DNA of 64,000 nt from Methylobacterium sp. FF17 (GTDB taxonomy: Bacteria; Pseudomonadota; Alphaproteobacteria; Rhizobiales; Beijerinckiaceae). The notes under the pieces were generated by a model. The model was not told where the DNA came from, did not search any database, and saw only the letters and a list, made by a program, of their open reading frames with translations. Made by a program: the position numbers and the translations under genes. Location of the stretch: positions 2,604,001 through 2,668,000 of the forward strand of contig NZ_CP107532.1 in NCBI RefSeq assembly GCF_025813715.1, written 5' to 3'. Below are positions 24,109 to 33,978 of the stretch, in pieces; position 1 is the stretch's first letter, and every line of letters starts with the position of its first letter.

Positions 24109-26718
24109 TCAGGCATGGACGGTGAAGCAGGCCCCCGGGGCATTCGCCACCTCAAGCGTCGCGTCGATCTGGTCGAGCATGGCGCGCACGAGCTTCATCC
24201 CGAGGCCCGTACCTTTCGGCTTCCGCTCAGCCCAGCCCTCTGGCAGGCCCTCGCCGTCGTCGCAGACACGGACCCGCACACGGCCGCCGCCTTGGTCGCT
24301 GACACTGACCGCGATGTGCCCCCCGCCGCCTTCGGTCGAGGCGTACTTGAAGGCGTTGGTGACGAGCTCGGTCGCGATCAGCGAGAGCGCCACCGCCTTG
24401 CGATAGGGCACCATAACCCCGGAGTCGGCGGTGATGCCGACGGTGTGGCCGTCGCCCGCCATCCCGGACAGGTCACGGCACAGGTTCTCGATGGTCTGGC
24501 CGAGGTCCACCTCCTCGACGTTCTCGGCCTGGTAGAGGCTGTCGTGGACGCGCGCGACGCTCATCACGCGGGCGGACGTCTCAGCGAACGCCTGCTTGGC
24601 GTCCGGGTCCTTAGTCTGGCGCTGCTGCATCAGCAGGAATGCCGAGACGATTTGGAGGGAGTTCTTTACCCGGTGGTCGATCTCCCGGCTCAGCACGTCC
24701 TTCTGCTCCAGTGCCTTCTCCTTATCCGCCAGCAGTCCCGTGAGCTCGACGATGGTGCGGCGCTGGCGGAGCGCGACGCCCTCGACGACCTGCGCGAGGG
24801 AAGCGGCGAAGGACATCTGCCACTCCGCCCAGGGCCTCGACATGCCTTGGCGTTCCTCGATCCAGCGCTCGAACGACCGCCGCGGCAGGACCGGGGCCGC
24901 CCCGCTGCCGGGCGTCACGGGCTTGCGGGGGTCGCCGCCCCAGGACACCGTACTTGGCACCTCGGGCCGAAACCACAGCAGCAGGTTTTGCCGCGCCTCG
25001 TCGACGAAGACCGCAACAAGTCCACTTGCACGGTTCGCATAGGCCAGGGCCGGCGGGTACGCGGCGGGAAGCGCGTGGGTGCTGAAGCCGGCCTCCGCTT
25101 GCGGCCTTGCGCTGAGAAGCCAGTCCCGGAGAGCAAGCAACGCCTCCGGCTCCGGCGCCCTGCCGACCAGGGTGACGGCATCGCTTGAGACCACGGCGGC
25201 CCCTTCCGCCTCGAACAGGTCGAGCATCGTGGTCTCACCGGCCGTCAGCGCAGCCACGTAGTCGTCGGACCGGGTCAGCTGGCGCACCAAGCGCCCCTCG
25301 GCGGCGAGGTGGGCTTGCTGAGCCTCCCAGAGGCGCCGCCCCTCGATCTCCTGTACCCGCATGGCAAGCGTCTCCGCCAGGATGCCGGCAACGGCCCGAG
25401 CCTCAGGAGGTACGTAGTGCGGGCGGCGATGGTGTCCGATCAGCAGGCCCCACAGCGCCCCGTCCACGATGATGGAGGCCGACATCGAGCCGTTGACGCC
25501 AAGGTTGCGCTGGTACTCCAGGTGGATGGGCGACAGCGAGCGGTGCTGCGCGAACGTAAGGTCGACCGGGGTCCCGGCCAAGGTAACGTCCCCGAGGATC
25601 GGCACGGGCTCCGCGTCCCGGTCGGTTACGAAGCGGCTTCGCGAGCGCAGGTAGAGGGCGCGGGCCTGGGCTGGGATGTCTGAGGCCGGGAAATGCAGGC
25701 CAAGGAGGGAGCGCGACCAGTCCGTGACCTTGTCCTCGGCGATGGCCTCACCGTTCCAATCGGTGTCGAATCTGTAGACGAGGACGCTTTCGAAGCCGGT
25801 GACCGCCCGGACCTCGCGCGCGGTCGCCTCGGCCACCTCGGCGACGGTCCGCGCCGTGCGTAGCCGGGCAATCGCGGGTCCGGCGCCAGCCGGATGCGAG
25901 GGTCCGAAGTCGCCGGGTCGGTCCGGGGCTCCCTCCAGCTCGACCAGGAGGCGTCCGCCATGAGCATGCGCGACGGCGTGGAAGGTGGATGCGCCGTCCT
26001 GCCCAAGGCACACGATATCAGAGACGGTCTGTCCGTCGGTCAGCCGTCCTGACGCCAGGGCCCCGCGGACGCAGGCCACGAACCCTTCAGGAAGGAGGCT
26101 TTCGAGCGCGCGACCGAGCAGGGATGGGCCCGCCTTCGGGAACGCCTCGGCCATGTTGGCGCTATGTGCCAGGATCCCGAGGCCGACCGGCTCGACGACC
26201 AGGAGGACGGCGTCGGGCTGTATCGAACCCGGGATATGGATCAGCTCGCGTTCGCAGGCGGTGACGTCCACCGGCTCCGCGCGTTCGCGACGCTCGACGA
26301 CGGAGGCGCCCTCGATGCTCTCGCGGCGGGAGGATTGCCCGGCCGGTCTGAGCTCGATCCAGGACCCCTTCGTCGGCTTGCCCGACACCATGCGAACTTC
26401 GAGGCTGACCGGACCGGCGGGACGGTCAAGGGCGAAGCGACCGGCGACGTCGAGATGCCCACGACGGACGCCTGCGAGGAAGCGCCCCCGTCCGCGCGGT
26501 ACGTCGGCACCCGGCATAAGGTCCCGGAAAAAGTCCCGGCCTTCGAGCTGTACGGTCGGTTTACCGAGGAGGCTTGACGCGGCTGGGTTTGCGGCGCGCA
26601 CGTAGCCCCTGTCGTCGACCCGGACGACGCCTTGCGGGATGCCGGCGATCTGCTCCGCTGGGAGGGCATCGTAATCCGGACTGTTGGCCGGCAAGCCCGT
26701 GCCGTCACCTCTCGTCAT
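24109..26718 (-). CDS. PYP-like/bacteriophytochrome/HisKA_2 hybrid photosensor kinase (Ppr-like)
   Basis: The 869-residue protein has these parts in order. A PYP-like PAS (about 10-120) reads ALPAEQIAGIPQGVVRVDDR, then GRDFFRDLMPGADVP and RGRFLAGVRRGHLDVAGRF, but Gly70 replaces the PYP chromophore Cys. A phytochrome PAS follows, with Cys155 in TACERELIHIPGSIQ, the biliverdin Cys position of DrBphP. The GAF has FPASDIPAQARALY and LSPIHLEYQRNLGV. The PHY tongue is PRRSFERW. HisKA_2 has His682 in EIDHRVKNSLQ, and the ATPase has ELVTNAFKYA and GTGLGMKLV. SIQPD replaces the usual SIQPH. It should sense red/far-red light; no response regulator adjoins it. Confidence 0.85.
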   Translation of the reverse strand: MTRGDGTGLPANSPDYDALPAEQIAGIPQGVVRVDDRGYVRAANPAASSLLGKPTVQLEGRDFFRDLMPGADVPRGRGRFLAGVRRGHLDVAGRFALDRPAGPVSLEVRMVSGKPTKGSWIELRPAGQSSRRESIEGASVVERRERAEPVDVTACERELIHIPGSIQPDAVLLVVEPVGLGILAHSANMAEAFPKAGPSLLGRALESLLPEGFVACVRGALASGRLTDGQTVSDIVCLGQDGASTFHAVAHAHGGRLLVELEGAPDRPGDFGPSHPAGAGPAIARLRTARTVAEVAEATAREVRAVTGFESVLVYRFDTDWNGEAIAEDKVTDWSRSLLGLHFPASDIPAQARALYLRSRSRFVTDRDAEPVPILGDVTLAGTPVDLTFAQHRSLSPIHLEYQRNLGVNGSMSASIIVDGALWGLLIGHHRRPHYVPPEARAVAGILAETLAMRVQEIEGRRLWEAQQAHLAAEGRLVRQLTRSDDYVAALTAGETTMLDLFEAEGAAVVSSDAVTLVGRAPEPEALLALRDWLLSARPQAEAGFSTHALPAAYPPALAYANRASGLVAVFVDEARQNLLLWFRPEVPSTVSWGGDPRKPVTPGSGAAPVLPRRSFERWIEERQGMSRPWAEWQMSFAASLAQVVEGVALRQRRTIVELTGLLADKEKALEQKDVLSREIDHRVKNSLQIVSAFLLMQQRQTKDPDAKQAFAETSARVMSVARVHDSLYQAENVEEVDLGQTIENLCRDLSGMAGDGHTVGITADSGVMVPYRKAVALSLIATELVTNAFKYASTEGGGGHIAVSVSDQGGGRVRVRVCDDGEGLPEGWAERKPKGTGLGMKLVRAMLDQIDATLEVANAPGACFTVHA

Positions 26719-27055
26719 GTCTCGCCCATCAGGAGGTTCGCTTGGCCCGGCAATACCACAGCACGGTTCGGATGCCTTGCGCACAGGGTAACCTGTGAGG
26801 ACAAGTCGGAACGGCGCCGCAGCCGCCTTGGATGGTCGCGCCTCCTAGTCCGCGGCCATCGCGACGAGTGGGGAGGTCTCGGAGGAGAGTAAGGAGAGCC
26901 ATCGGGAGTGTCCGCATAGAGGGCACGGTGAACGCAAAAGGCCACGCTTCGGTTTCGGCGGACCGGTTCACGTCCGTGCCGGCGCTCGGACCCGAGCGCC
27001 GAAGCCGCCGTCATGGCCGACCGCACGCGGAAGCCTTCGACGGGCCGGACGCCTC
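26719..27055. other. intergenic gap without recognisable features
   Basis: Open frames on both strands are out-of-frame continuations or Arg-rich shadows. No promoter, repeat or RNA is evident. Confidence 0.4.
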
Positions 27056-27958
27056 TCAATCGCGGATGATCTCGGACAAGGGCGCCTCGGCCGTGAAGAC
27101 GACGCCCCGAGGGCGGTACTCGATCTCGGCCGTCCCGCCGATCTTTGTCGCCAGGGCACGCTCGATCATTCGGGAGCCGAAGCCGGTTCGCGTCGGCCGC
27201 GACACAGGCGGCCCCCCGATCTCCTGCCACTGGAACCAGAGGCGCCCCGGGCTCGACCCGTCCACCGCGTCCCAGCTGACGATGATCCTGCCCGTATCGA
27301 CGGAGAGGGATCCGTACTTGACCGAGTTCGTCGCAAGCTCGTGGATGGCAAGGGCGAAGGCTAGGCCGACGCGCGGAGCCAGCCTGAGGATCGGGCCGCC
27401 GATCCTGAAGCGGTGGTCTTGCTCGACGCCGAAGGGATGGAGTGAGGCGATGACGACCTCCGTCAGGGTCGCCCAGTCCCCGCTGCCGCGTGCCAGCATC
27501 TCCGACGCCGCCGACAGGGACTTCAACCGGCTTTCCATCGCCTCCTGAGCAGCCTCAAGCGACGACGCGTTCCGGAGGGTCTGGCGTGAGATGGATTGGA
27601 CGGTGGCCAAGGTGTTCTGGATGCGGTGGTTCAGCTCGCCCGCCAGCAAGTCGCGGTGCTCCTCCGCGCGCTTACGGTCCGTGATGTCCAGGCTGATCCC
27701 GGCGATGCTCAGCGGGGCGCCGTCGGCACGGTACGAAGCCTGTCCGCGCAGCTGGAGCCAGCGGATCTCACCCGAAGGCGTCACCACCCGGATCTCGATG
27801 TCGTAGTCGGAATGCCCGGCGGTGGCCGCATCCCGCGCCGCGAGCTTCCTGGCCCTGTCGTCGGGATGGATGACGGACAGCATCTCCTCGTAGGTCAACG
27901 GGTCCCTCGGCGAGCGACCCATGTTCTCCTTGAACCCGTCGGACGCCATCAGGCGCAT
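27056..27958 (-). pseudogene. PAS-HWE sensor kinase, 5'-truncated by an IS3 remnant
   Basis: The remaining 300 residues are a partial PAS_3 fold (EEMLSVIHPDDRARKLAARD, IEIRVVTPSGEIRWLQLRG, ISLDITDRKRAEE) and a full HWE kinase core. That core has phospho-His in AGELNHRIQNTLATVQSIS, an N box IHELATNSVKYG, RLWFQWQEIGG and a G box RTGFGSRMIERALA. The frame stays open upstream through RWTVDLDAMRL, which looks like the middle of the PAS fold, then hits the IS3 fragment at about 27975. The sensor N-terminus is missing. A start at ATG 27958 could still give a constitutive kinase. Confidence 0.75.
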
Positions 27959-27977
27959 CGCGTCCAGGTCTACCGTC

Positions 27978-28278
27978 CACCGGTGTCGAGCCTTCCGTCG
28001 GCAGCGTCGGCGACAGCTACGACAATGCCCTCGCCGAGACGATCAACGGGCTGTTCAAAGCCGAACTGATCCATCGGCGTGGACCATGGCGGTCGTTCGA
28101 GGCCGTCGAGTTCGCCACCCTCGAATGGGTCGACTGGTTCAACACCCGTCGTCTGCTCGAACCGATCGGGAATATCCCTCCCGCCGAGGCTGAAGCGCGC
28201 TACTATGCCCAGGCCGAGGTGCAAACCTTGGCAGCCTGAATCAAACCAAATGGCCTCCGGGAAACCCGGCGCGGTTCA
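27978..28278 (+). mobile_element. IS3-family fragment (end of orfB and terminal repeat)
   Basis: The frame to TGA near 28239 encodes EPSVGSVGDSYDNALAETIN then LFKAELIHRRGPWRSFEAVE, the C-terminal catalytic (Glu) part of an IS3 integrase core. The downstream end GGGAAACCCGGCGCGGTTCA is IS3-like. Orf1, the rest of orf2 and the other end are gone. Confidence 0.8.
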
Positions 28279-28946
28279 TACCGCCGGGAATACATTCAAC
28301 ATCCTTCGCCAAACCCATACGACCGAACAGCATTACCTCGGCGGCGACGGCACGCACCATCACCACGTCCTGACGGCCGTGTCGGGATCGTGGTGGAGCG
28401 GTCCCTACGACCGCCGCGGCATCGCCTGCGCCTGACAGCCGGGACGGCACGCCCAACCGCTACCACCTCCTTTCTATCGACGGCGCCAGCTACGCGACGC
28501 GCTTCGTCGCCGCTTCCGAACCGGACCGAGCGATGCGGATCACCCTCGACAGCCAGTACAACGCCCGCAGCCCGGAGGTCGCCCGGGCATACACGGTCGA
28601 GCGCCTGCTCGGCTCGCCCATCCCCGTCGAGGCCATGGGATCGACCGACCTCGTGGTCGACGTGTTCGATGGCGGCCCCCGGACGCGTGTCACCCGGCGG
28701 CTCGGCAGACGCGCGGCGGTCGCGATGGGGAAAGCACGTCAGCCCGATCCGTTCGTGACGCAGGTCTACGCCCGCAACATGGACACCAAGAAGCCCTGGG
28801 TGTCGGCGATCCCATCCTCGCACATCTGGGTCGCCTGGTTGCCTTCGGACCTTGGGCCGGGGACGCACCGGGCGGATGTCGAGGTCATGGACGAGTACGG
28901 TCGAGGGCGGCACGGGGCGATAATCATCGAGGTCACCGGTGCATGA
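28279..28946 (+). pseudogene. calcineurin-like phosphoesterase, C-terminal part, frameshifted
   Basis: Frame 1 gives HTAGNTFNILRQTHTTEQHY then HHHHVLTAVSGSWWSGPYDR up to a stop at 28435. Frame 2 resumes as DSRDGTPNRYHLLSIDGASY and runs to the stop at 28946 (AIIIEVTGA). Together these are the end of the metallophosphoesterase domain and the C-terminal domain of the calcineurin-like family (HHHHVL...SWWSG..D.RGIA.ADSRDGTPN). The upstream catalytic metal-binding half has been deleted at the IS3 junction, and a one-base shift lies near 28434. Non-functional. Confidence 0.8.
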
Positions 28947-28958
28947 CGCCTCGGCCCT

Positions 28959-29831
28959 TTAGCCTCTGGTACGCTGACCCTCCAAGACGGTGCGCAGTAC
29001 TGTCGGCGGGCGCCCCACCAAGTTCGCGAGCGTCGGATCGGTATTGGCGAACTCGCCCGCCCGCGCCGCTTGGTACAAGCCGAGGGTGATCTCTATGACG
29101 GCCTTGGGCGCCCCGCCTTTCCGCATCGCTGCCTCCAAGGCCTCGTCCGTGATGGTCCTGCGTTCGACCGGCTTGCCGTGTATCGTCGTTAGAAGGGTTG
29201 CGACATCAGCCAGGTCCAGCGCTTCCGCACCGGTCAACGGCGGAGTGGGTCCCTCGAATCGCCCCTCATCTACAAGCAAGACCGCGGCGGCGGCGGCCAG
29301 GTCGTCGTGGGTGGTCCACGCGACCTTGCCGTCGACCGGGGCGCTGAGCACCCCTGTATCGACTGCATCCCCAACCATCATCGTAGGTACCGTCTCGGCA
29401 TAGAAGCCGTTGCGCAACGAGGTCCAGGCAATGCCGGCGTCGCGTAGCATAGCCTCGGTCTCCGCATGGGTGTGCATCGGCCGGAAGGCGGAGGATGAGC
29501 CCGCCCCCATGTGGCTGGTATAAACGACGCGCCTTGCACCCACCGCGCGCGCGGCTTCGACAGCACTTCGATGCTGGGCCACGACGTCTGCGCCGGTTCG
29601 CTCCCCGTTGGAGGAGATGATCAGGACCTGCGTAGCTCCCTCGAACGCGGATAGCAGGGTGTCGGGCCTTGCGTAGTCACCGTAGCGCACGCCTACGCCT
29701 GCTCGGACGAGCGCATTCGCCTTTCCCGGGTCCCGGGTGGTGGCGATGATCCGGTCCGGTGGCATCCGCCTCAGAAGTTGCTGGGCGATGCGACGGCCGA
29801 GTTGGCCCGTGGCTCCTGTCACGACGATCAT
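28959..29831 (-). CDS. NmrA/QorB-like NAD(P)H-binding oxidoreductase
   Basis: The 290-residue atypical SDR starts [19 protein letters not shown] (GxxGxxG dinucleotide motif) and has [34 protein letters not shown] and [20 protein letters not shown], the QorB/YtfG quinone-reductase-like pattern. It lacks a classical YxxxK. It probably binds NADP(H) for quinone reduction or redox sensing. Divergent from the TetR gene at 29943 and likely controlled by it. Confidence 0.8.
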   Translation of the reverse strand: MIVVTGATGQLGRRIAQQLLRRMPPDRIIATTRDPGKANALVRAGVGVRYGDYARPDTLLSAFEGATQVLIISSNGERTGADVVAQHRSAVEAARAVGARRVVYTSHMGAGSSSAFRPMHTHAETEAMLRDAGIAWTSLRNGFYAETVPTMMVGDAVDTGVLSAPVDGKVAWTTHDDLAAAAAVLLVDEGRFEGPTPPLTGAEALDLADVATLLTTIHGKPVERRTITDEALEAAMRKGGAPKAVIEITLGLYQAARAGEFANTDPTLANLVGRPPTVLRTVLEGQRTRG

Positions 29832-29858
29832 CGACGATACGAACCCTGCGTTAGCTTT

Positions 29859-29920
29859 GATAACGACTCTCTGATAACGCTGATTAACGATGTAAGCAAG
29901 TTCATGCTATCGGCGATAAC
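29859..29920. promoter_or_regulatory. GATAACG-repeat operator region
   Basis: GATAACG occurs at 29859-29865 and 29873-29879 (14 bp apart), GATTAACG at 29882-29889 and GATAAC at 29915-29920. The intergenic region of the divergent QorB-like/TetR pair is AT-richer than its surroundings. These direct repeats are candidate operator half-sites for the TetR protein. Confidence 0.45.
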
Positions 29921-29942
29921 TTCCGAGCGATATGTTCTCGCG

Positions 29943-30653
29943 ATGGCGCACAGCGAACCTCAGGACGACATCCCGGCTGGTACACGGGCACGCATCCTCG
30001 CTGCCGCGGCCGAACTCATTGCGGCCGGCGGGATCGAAGCGGCGACGACGCGTGCAGTGTCGACCGCGGCCGTGGTTCAGGCCCCGACGATCTACCGGTT
30101 GTTCGGCGACAAGCGCGGCCTGCTCGATGCCGTGGCCGAGCAGGCGTTCGCCACTTACGTCGCGGGGAAGGCCGCGCGGACACCGAACCCGGATCCTGTC
30201 GCGGACCTACGCCAGGGTTGGGACGACCACGTCGCTTTCGGCCTGGCCCATCCGGCAATCTTCACGCTTATCAGCATGCCGGCCGAGGGCGCCTCCTCGA
30301 CCGCCGCAGCGGCCGGGCTTCAGGTTCTGCATGAAAGGGTCCGACGCGTGGCGCAGGCCGGTCGACTACGCGTCGGGGAGGAACGCGCAGTGGATATGAT
30401 CCACGCCGCGGGCACCGGCACGATTCTTACGCTTCTTGGGCATCCGAGAGGCGAACACGCCGACTTTTCCGATGCCGCGCGCGAGGCGGTGATGGCTGCG
30501 GTTTTGGACGAGCGTCAAGCCTCGGCCACAGTCACGTCGGCAACGATGGCATCGGGCCTACGGTCCCATTTAGATGGCCTCGATATGCTGTCGCCGGGCG
30601 AACGCCATTTGATGGACGAGCTTCTGCGGCGCGTCGCGGATGCCGGTCGGTAG
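29943..30653 (+). CDS. TetR-family transcriptional regulator
   Basis: The 236-residue protein starts [20 protein letters not shown]. The TetR helix-turn-helix follows: [41 protein letters not shown]. The ligand domain is helical without recognisable ligand residues. Divergent from the QorB-like oxidoreductase, with GATAACG repeats between. The frame is open further upstream (29778), but that part overlaps the intergenic operator region. Confidence 0.85.
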   Translation: MAHSEPQDDIPAGTRARILAAAAELIAAGGIEAATTRAVSTAAVVQAPTIYRLFGDKRGLLDAVAEQAFATYVAGKAARTPNPDPVADLRQGWDDHVAFGLAHPAIFTLISMPAEGASSTAAAAGLQVLHERVRRVAQAGRLRVGEERAVDMIHAAGTGTILTLLGHPRGEHADFSDAAREAVMAAVLDERQASATVTSATMASGLRSHLDGLDMLSPGERHLMDELLRRVADAGR

Positions 30654-30698
30654 CTGCCTTTTGGAAGTTTTGCGACAAACGGCCGTGAGACCTGCCGT

Positions 30699-31313
30699 TC
30701 AGGCGGCCTGAGCCCTTATCTCTCGCAGGAAGCAGCTGACAAACTCATCCATACCGGTCTCGCCCATGTCGACGGACTTGGCGTTCCCGGCGGCCACGAA
30801 CGTGACGTCGGTGATGCCAATTACGTTCAGGATCAACCGTAAGTACTGGGTCTCGATGTCCCGGTCTCGGATCGGGGAGCCCTCCGTGTAAATGCCGCCG
30901 GAGGCCAGCAACACGGTCGCCTTCGTGCCGGTGACAAGGCCCTTGCCGTCCATGCCGAGCGTCAGGCCCTTCCGAACGATGTGGTCGATCCATGCCTTCA
31001 GCGAGGCCGGGACGTTGTAGTTGTAGACCGGTGTCGCGATGACGAGGTGGTCAGTTGCCAGCACCTCGGACACCAACTCGTCCGATAAGCGCAGCACCTC
31101 CCTCATCTCGGCCGAATGCCGCTCGGATGGAGTGAAGTAGGCCTGGAGCCAGGGCGTGTTCACGAACGGCAGGTCGGTCTGCATCAGGTCGCGTTCGACG
31201 ACCTCACCCCCCGGATGCGCCGCGCTCCAGCGGGCCACGAACCGGCGGGTAAGCGCGCGCGAGATCGAGTGGTCGCCGCGCGGGCTGGTCTCGATGACGA
31301 GGAGGCGAGGCAT
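30699..31313 (-). CDS. azoR: FMN-dependent NADH-azoreductase
   Basis: The 204-residue flavodoxin-fold enzyme starts [20 protein letters not shown] (phosphate-binding SPR..S.S), then [30 protein letters not shown] (FMN-binding, the strongest AzoR signature) and [10 protein letters not shown]. Length is the family norm (about 200). It reduces quinones and azo dyes with NADH. Divergent from the LysR gene at 31476, a typical regulator pairing; an in-frame start at 31343 is less likely. Confidence 0.9.
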   Translation of the reverse strand: MPRLLVIETSPRGDHSISRALTRRFVARWSAAHPGGEVVERDLMQTDLPFVNTPWLQAYFTPSERHSAEMREVLRLSDELVSEVLATDHLVIATPVYNYNVPASLKAWIDHIVRKGLTLGMDGKGLVTGTKATVLLASGGIYTEGSPIRDRDIETQYLRLILNVIGITDVTFVAAGNAKSVDMGETGMDEFVSCFLREIRAQAA

Positions 31314-31475
31314 CGGAAGTCCCTTGATTCTGTGGGTTGGCAAAGGAGCGGTTCGGCTTGGCCCCGCCCGAATGGACGGTGGCAGGCACTCCGGTGTTCG
31401 GACCCAAGATTGCCGGTTTGACCTAGTCAGCGGGAGCGATCAAATAGTGATGCTTTCCATCGGCGCAGGTGATGG

Positions 31476-32396
31476 ATGATCGGCAATCTCACCCTCGACC
31501 AGCTTCGTGTCCTCGTAACAATCGCCGAGACCGGCAGCTTCTCCGCCGCAGGTCGACGGCTGCGACGCGCCCAATCTGCGATCAGTCAGACCGTAGCAGT
31601 CCTTGAAGCCGCTCAGGGGGTGACGCTATTCGACCGTTCAGGGCATCGCCCGCGCCTGACGGAGATTGGCAACGTCCTCGTCGGGCAGGCGCGCCTCGTC
31701 CTGGCGAACGCCGGGCGTTTCGAGGCGATGGCTGCAGTCACGCGCGAGGGGGTCGAACCGGAACTCGCCGTGGCCATCGACCCGCTGGTGCCAACCGCCC
31801 CGCTCATCGAGAGCCTGCGTGCACTTCGTGACGCCTTCCCGCACCTAGCGGTCAGCTTCTCGACAGAAGGGCTCGGCGGCGCGGAGCGTCGGCTGCGCAG
31901 GGGCGATGCCGCGCTTTCCTTCTGCATCCTCCTCCCGTCGGTACCCGACGACATCAGGGCGCTCCCGCTGCTCGGCGCGCGGCTCGTGCCTGTCGTGGCG
32001 CCTAGTCATCCCCTAACGCAACTCGGACGCCCAGCGACCCGGGCGGACCTGGAGGAGCATGTCCAGTTGGTCCTCTCCGATCCATCCGATCCGGAGGGGC
32101 CTCGCCATGGCATTATGGGCACGAGGGTCTGGCGCTTCGTCGACCTCGGACGCCGCCTCGACTTCCTGCTGGCCGGACTGGGATGGTGCCGAATGCCCGA
32201 GCATCTCGTCGCTCCGCTTCTGAGCGACGGGCGCCTCGTCCCGCTGGTTATCGACGACGACCCAGCTCGCCTAGCCGGTCCCCTGACGGTGTATGCTGCA
32301 CAGATGTGCGACCGTCCGCTCGGTCGCGCGGGTCGTTGGCTTCTCGGTGACCTGCAGGCACGCTTCGAGGACGCAATCGACTGTCGCCCCGTCTAG
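31476..32396 (+). CDS. LysR-family transcriptional regulator
   Basis: The 306-residue protein starts NLTLDQLRVLVTIAETGSFS with helix-turn-helix AAGRRLRRAQSAISQTVAVLEAAQG. The periplasmic-binding-like effector domain contains LAVAIDPLVPTAPLIESLRALRDAFPHL. It is divergent from azoreductase, its probable target. The effector may be a quinone or electrophile (inference). Confidence 0.85.
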   Translation: MIGNLTLDQLRVLVTIAETGSFSAAGRRLRRAQSAISQTVAVLEAAQGVTLFDRSGHRPRLTEIGNVLVGQARLVLANAGRFEAMAAVTREGVEPELAVAIDPLVPTAPLIESLRALRDAFPHLAVSFSTEGLGGAERRLRRGDAALSFCILLPSVPDDIRALPLLGARLVPVVAPSHPLTQLGRPATRADLEEHVQLVLSDPSDPEGPRHGIMGTRVWRFVDLGRRLDFLLAGLGWCRMPEHLVAPLLSDGRLVPLVIDDDPARLAGPLTVYAAQMCDRPLGRAGRWLLGDLQARFEDAIDCRPV

Positions 32397-32574
32397 GGCG
32401 GGTCTATCCATGCCGATGGGTGGCTAGGCAGGGCTGGCACCCGCACAGTGTAGCATCGCGGACGGCCGCGATGGTGCCAGTCGCTGACCCCATCGCCGTT
32501 GGCCTCCATTGCGGTTGATCGGGCTTCGATAGGCGCACGGGCTCCTTGCGCTCGCCTTGGGTCGCGGCAGGTCC

Positions 32575-33339
32575 TTAAACGGAGGCTCTCCCGACCTTGG
32601 CCATCTGGTTGAACATGAGTTCCGGAGCAAGGCGGCTGCCGACCTTCAACGCGTTGCTGAGACCTGGACGAATCTCAAGCCTGCCCTTTTCGATTCCGGC
32701 GATGGCGCGCGCGGCAAGCACCGACACGTCCATTCCTTTCTCGCCCGGCATCAGGGCGGCGAACTCCCCGTGGAACAGGGGGGTCGCCGTGAGGGGCGGC
32801 GCCAGTTCGACCACCCTGACACCCGTCCCGTCGAGTTGGGTGCGCAGGCATCGGGTGTAGGCGTGCAGAGCCGCTTTAGTGGCCGAGTAGACTGGCGCCG
32901 CAGCAAGGGGGACGAAGGCGAGCCCGGAAGTCACGTTGATGATCATGGCGTTCCCGACGCCCTTCAGGTGCGGCAGGAACGCATCGATTAAGCGGATGGG
33001 GCCATTCAGATTGGTGTCGATTTCCCGCGTGACGTCCATGGGCCCGCTCTGCCGCCTCAGATCCAGGTGCCGCATGATGCCGGCATTGTTGATCAAGGTG
33101 TCGAGCTCCGGGAACTGGCGAAGCACGCCATCGCACAAGGCGGCCGGTGCCTGAGGGTCGCCGACGTCGCTGCGAAAGGTATGGATATCTGGCAGCGCCC
33201 GCTTCGTTGAATCGAGCCTAGCCTGGTCACGGCCGGTGACGATAACGGTGTTGCCACGGGCAAGGAGCGACTTGGCCAACTCCAAGCCAATCCCGCTCGT
33301 CCCTCCTGTGATCAAAATGGTTTTGTTTCTAAGCTTCAT
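32575..33339 (-). CDS. short-chain dehydrogenase/reductase (DltE-like)
   Basis: The 254-residue classical SDR starts MKLRNKTILITGGTSGIGLEL (TGGTSGIG). It has NNAGIMRHLDL, catalytic Ser/Tyr/Lys in VTSGLAFVPLAAAPVYSATKAALHAYTR, and ELAPPLTATPLFHGEF. This is the DltE/YoxD-like group of oxidoreductases. The substrate is unknown. Divergent from an HxlR-family gene, which likely regulates it. Confidence 0.85.
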   Translation of the reverse strand: MKLRNKTILITGGTSGIGLELAKSLLARGNTVIVTGRDQARLDSTKRALPDIHTFRSDVGDPQAPAALCDGVLRQFPELDTLINNAGIMRHLDLRRQSGPMDVTREIDTNLNGPIRLIDAFLPHLKGVGNAMIINVTSGLAFVPLAAAPVYSATKAALHAYTRCLRTQLDGTGVRVVELAPPLTATPLFHGEFAALMPGEKGMDVSVLAARAIAGIEKGRLEIRPGLSNALKVGSRLAPELMFNQMAKVGRASV

Positions 33340-33452
33340 CGCCTGGGCCCGCCGTGTGGGTTCTTGTTTGCGAAGCCATCGATGCCATGCCACGGTATCC
33401 GGACGGAAGAAGGCACCGGAAAGTTCTATACTTACCGTACGGAGAGTGTCGG

Positions 33453-33881
33453 ATGGATGCCCTGACGCGATTTACCCCGGAGCAGGTGGCAGCGGCGAAG
33501 CGCTACTCGGAGGCGATACCGCCAACTGACATAGACCCCCGCATCGAGCGCCTCGTCGCCGACTTGATCGGGCGGGTCGCCGACAAGTGGACGATGCTGG
33601 TCCTGGAGCTGCTGACCGATGCGGGTACCTTGCGGTTCACACGCATCGCCGAACGCATCGAGGGCATCAGCCAGAAGATGCTCACTCAGACGCTACGCCA
33701 GATGGAGCGGGACGGCCTCATCGAACGGAAGATCTATCCCGTCGTCCCGCCCAAGGTCGAATACAACCTGACGCCACTCGGCTTGACCCTCGGCGGAGCG
33801 TTCTGCGGCCTGTGGGTCTGGGCCGCCGAGAACCTGGGTGAGGTCGAACGCGCCCGGGCGGCCTTCGACAAAAAGGCCTAA
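33453..33881 (+). CDS. HxlR-family transcriptional regulator
   Basis: The 142-residue winged-helix protein contains VADKWTMLVLELLTDAGTLRFTRIAERIEGISQKMLTQTLRQMERDGLIERKIYPVVPPKVEYNLTPLGLTL, the HxlR signature. ATG 33453 has ACGGAGAG upstream. Divergent from the SDR gene at 33339. HxlR members often sense reactive aldehydes or quinones by cysteine modification; here only one Cys is present (GAFCGLW). Confidence 0.85.
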   Translation: MDALTRFTPEQVAAAKRYSEAIPPTDIDPRIERLVADLIGRVADKWTMLVLELLTDAGTLRFTRIAERIEGISQKMLTQTLRQMERDGLIERKIYPVVPPKVEYNLTPLGLTLGGAFCGLWVWAAENLGEVERARAAFDKKA

Positions 33882-33978
33882 GGCGAACGCCTCGGCTGGG
33901 GGCGTCATGTTGGGGCTCAACGAACAAGGCTGTCACCCTGCCACTCGACCCGCAGTTATGCTGGCTTCGTCACCGACG

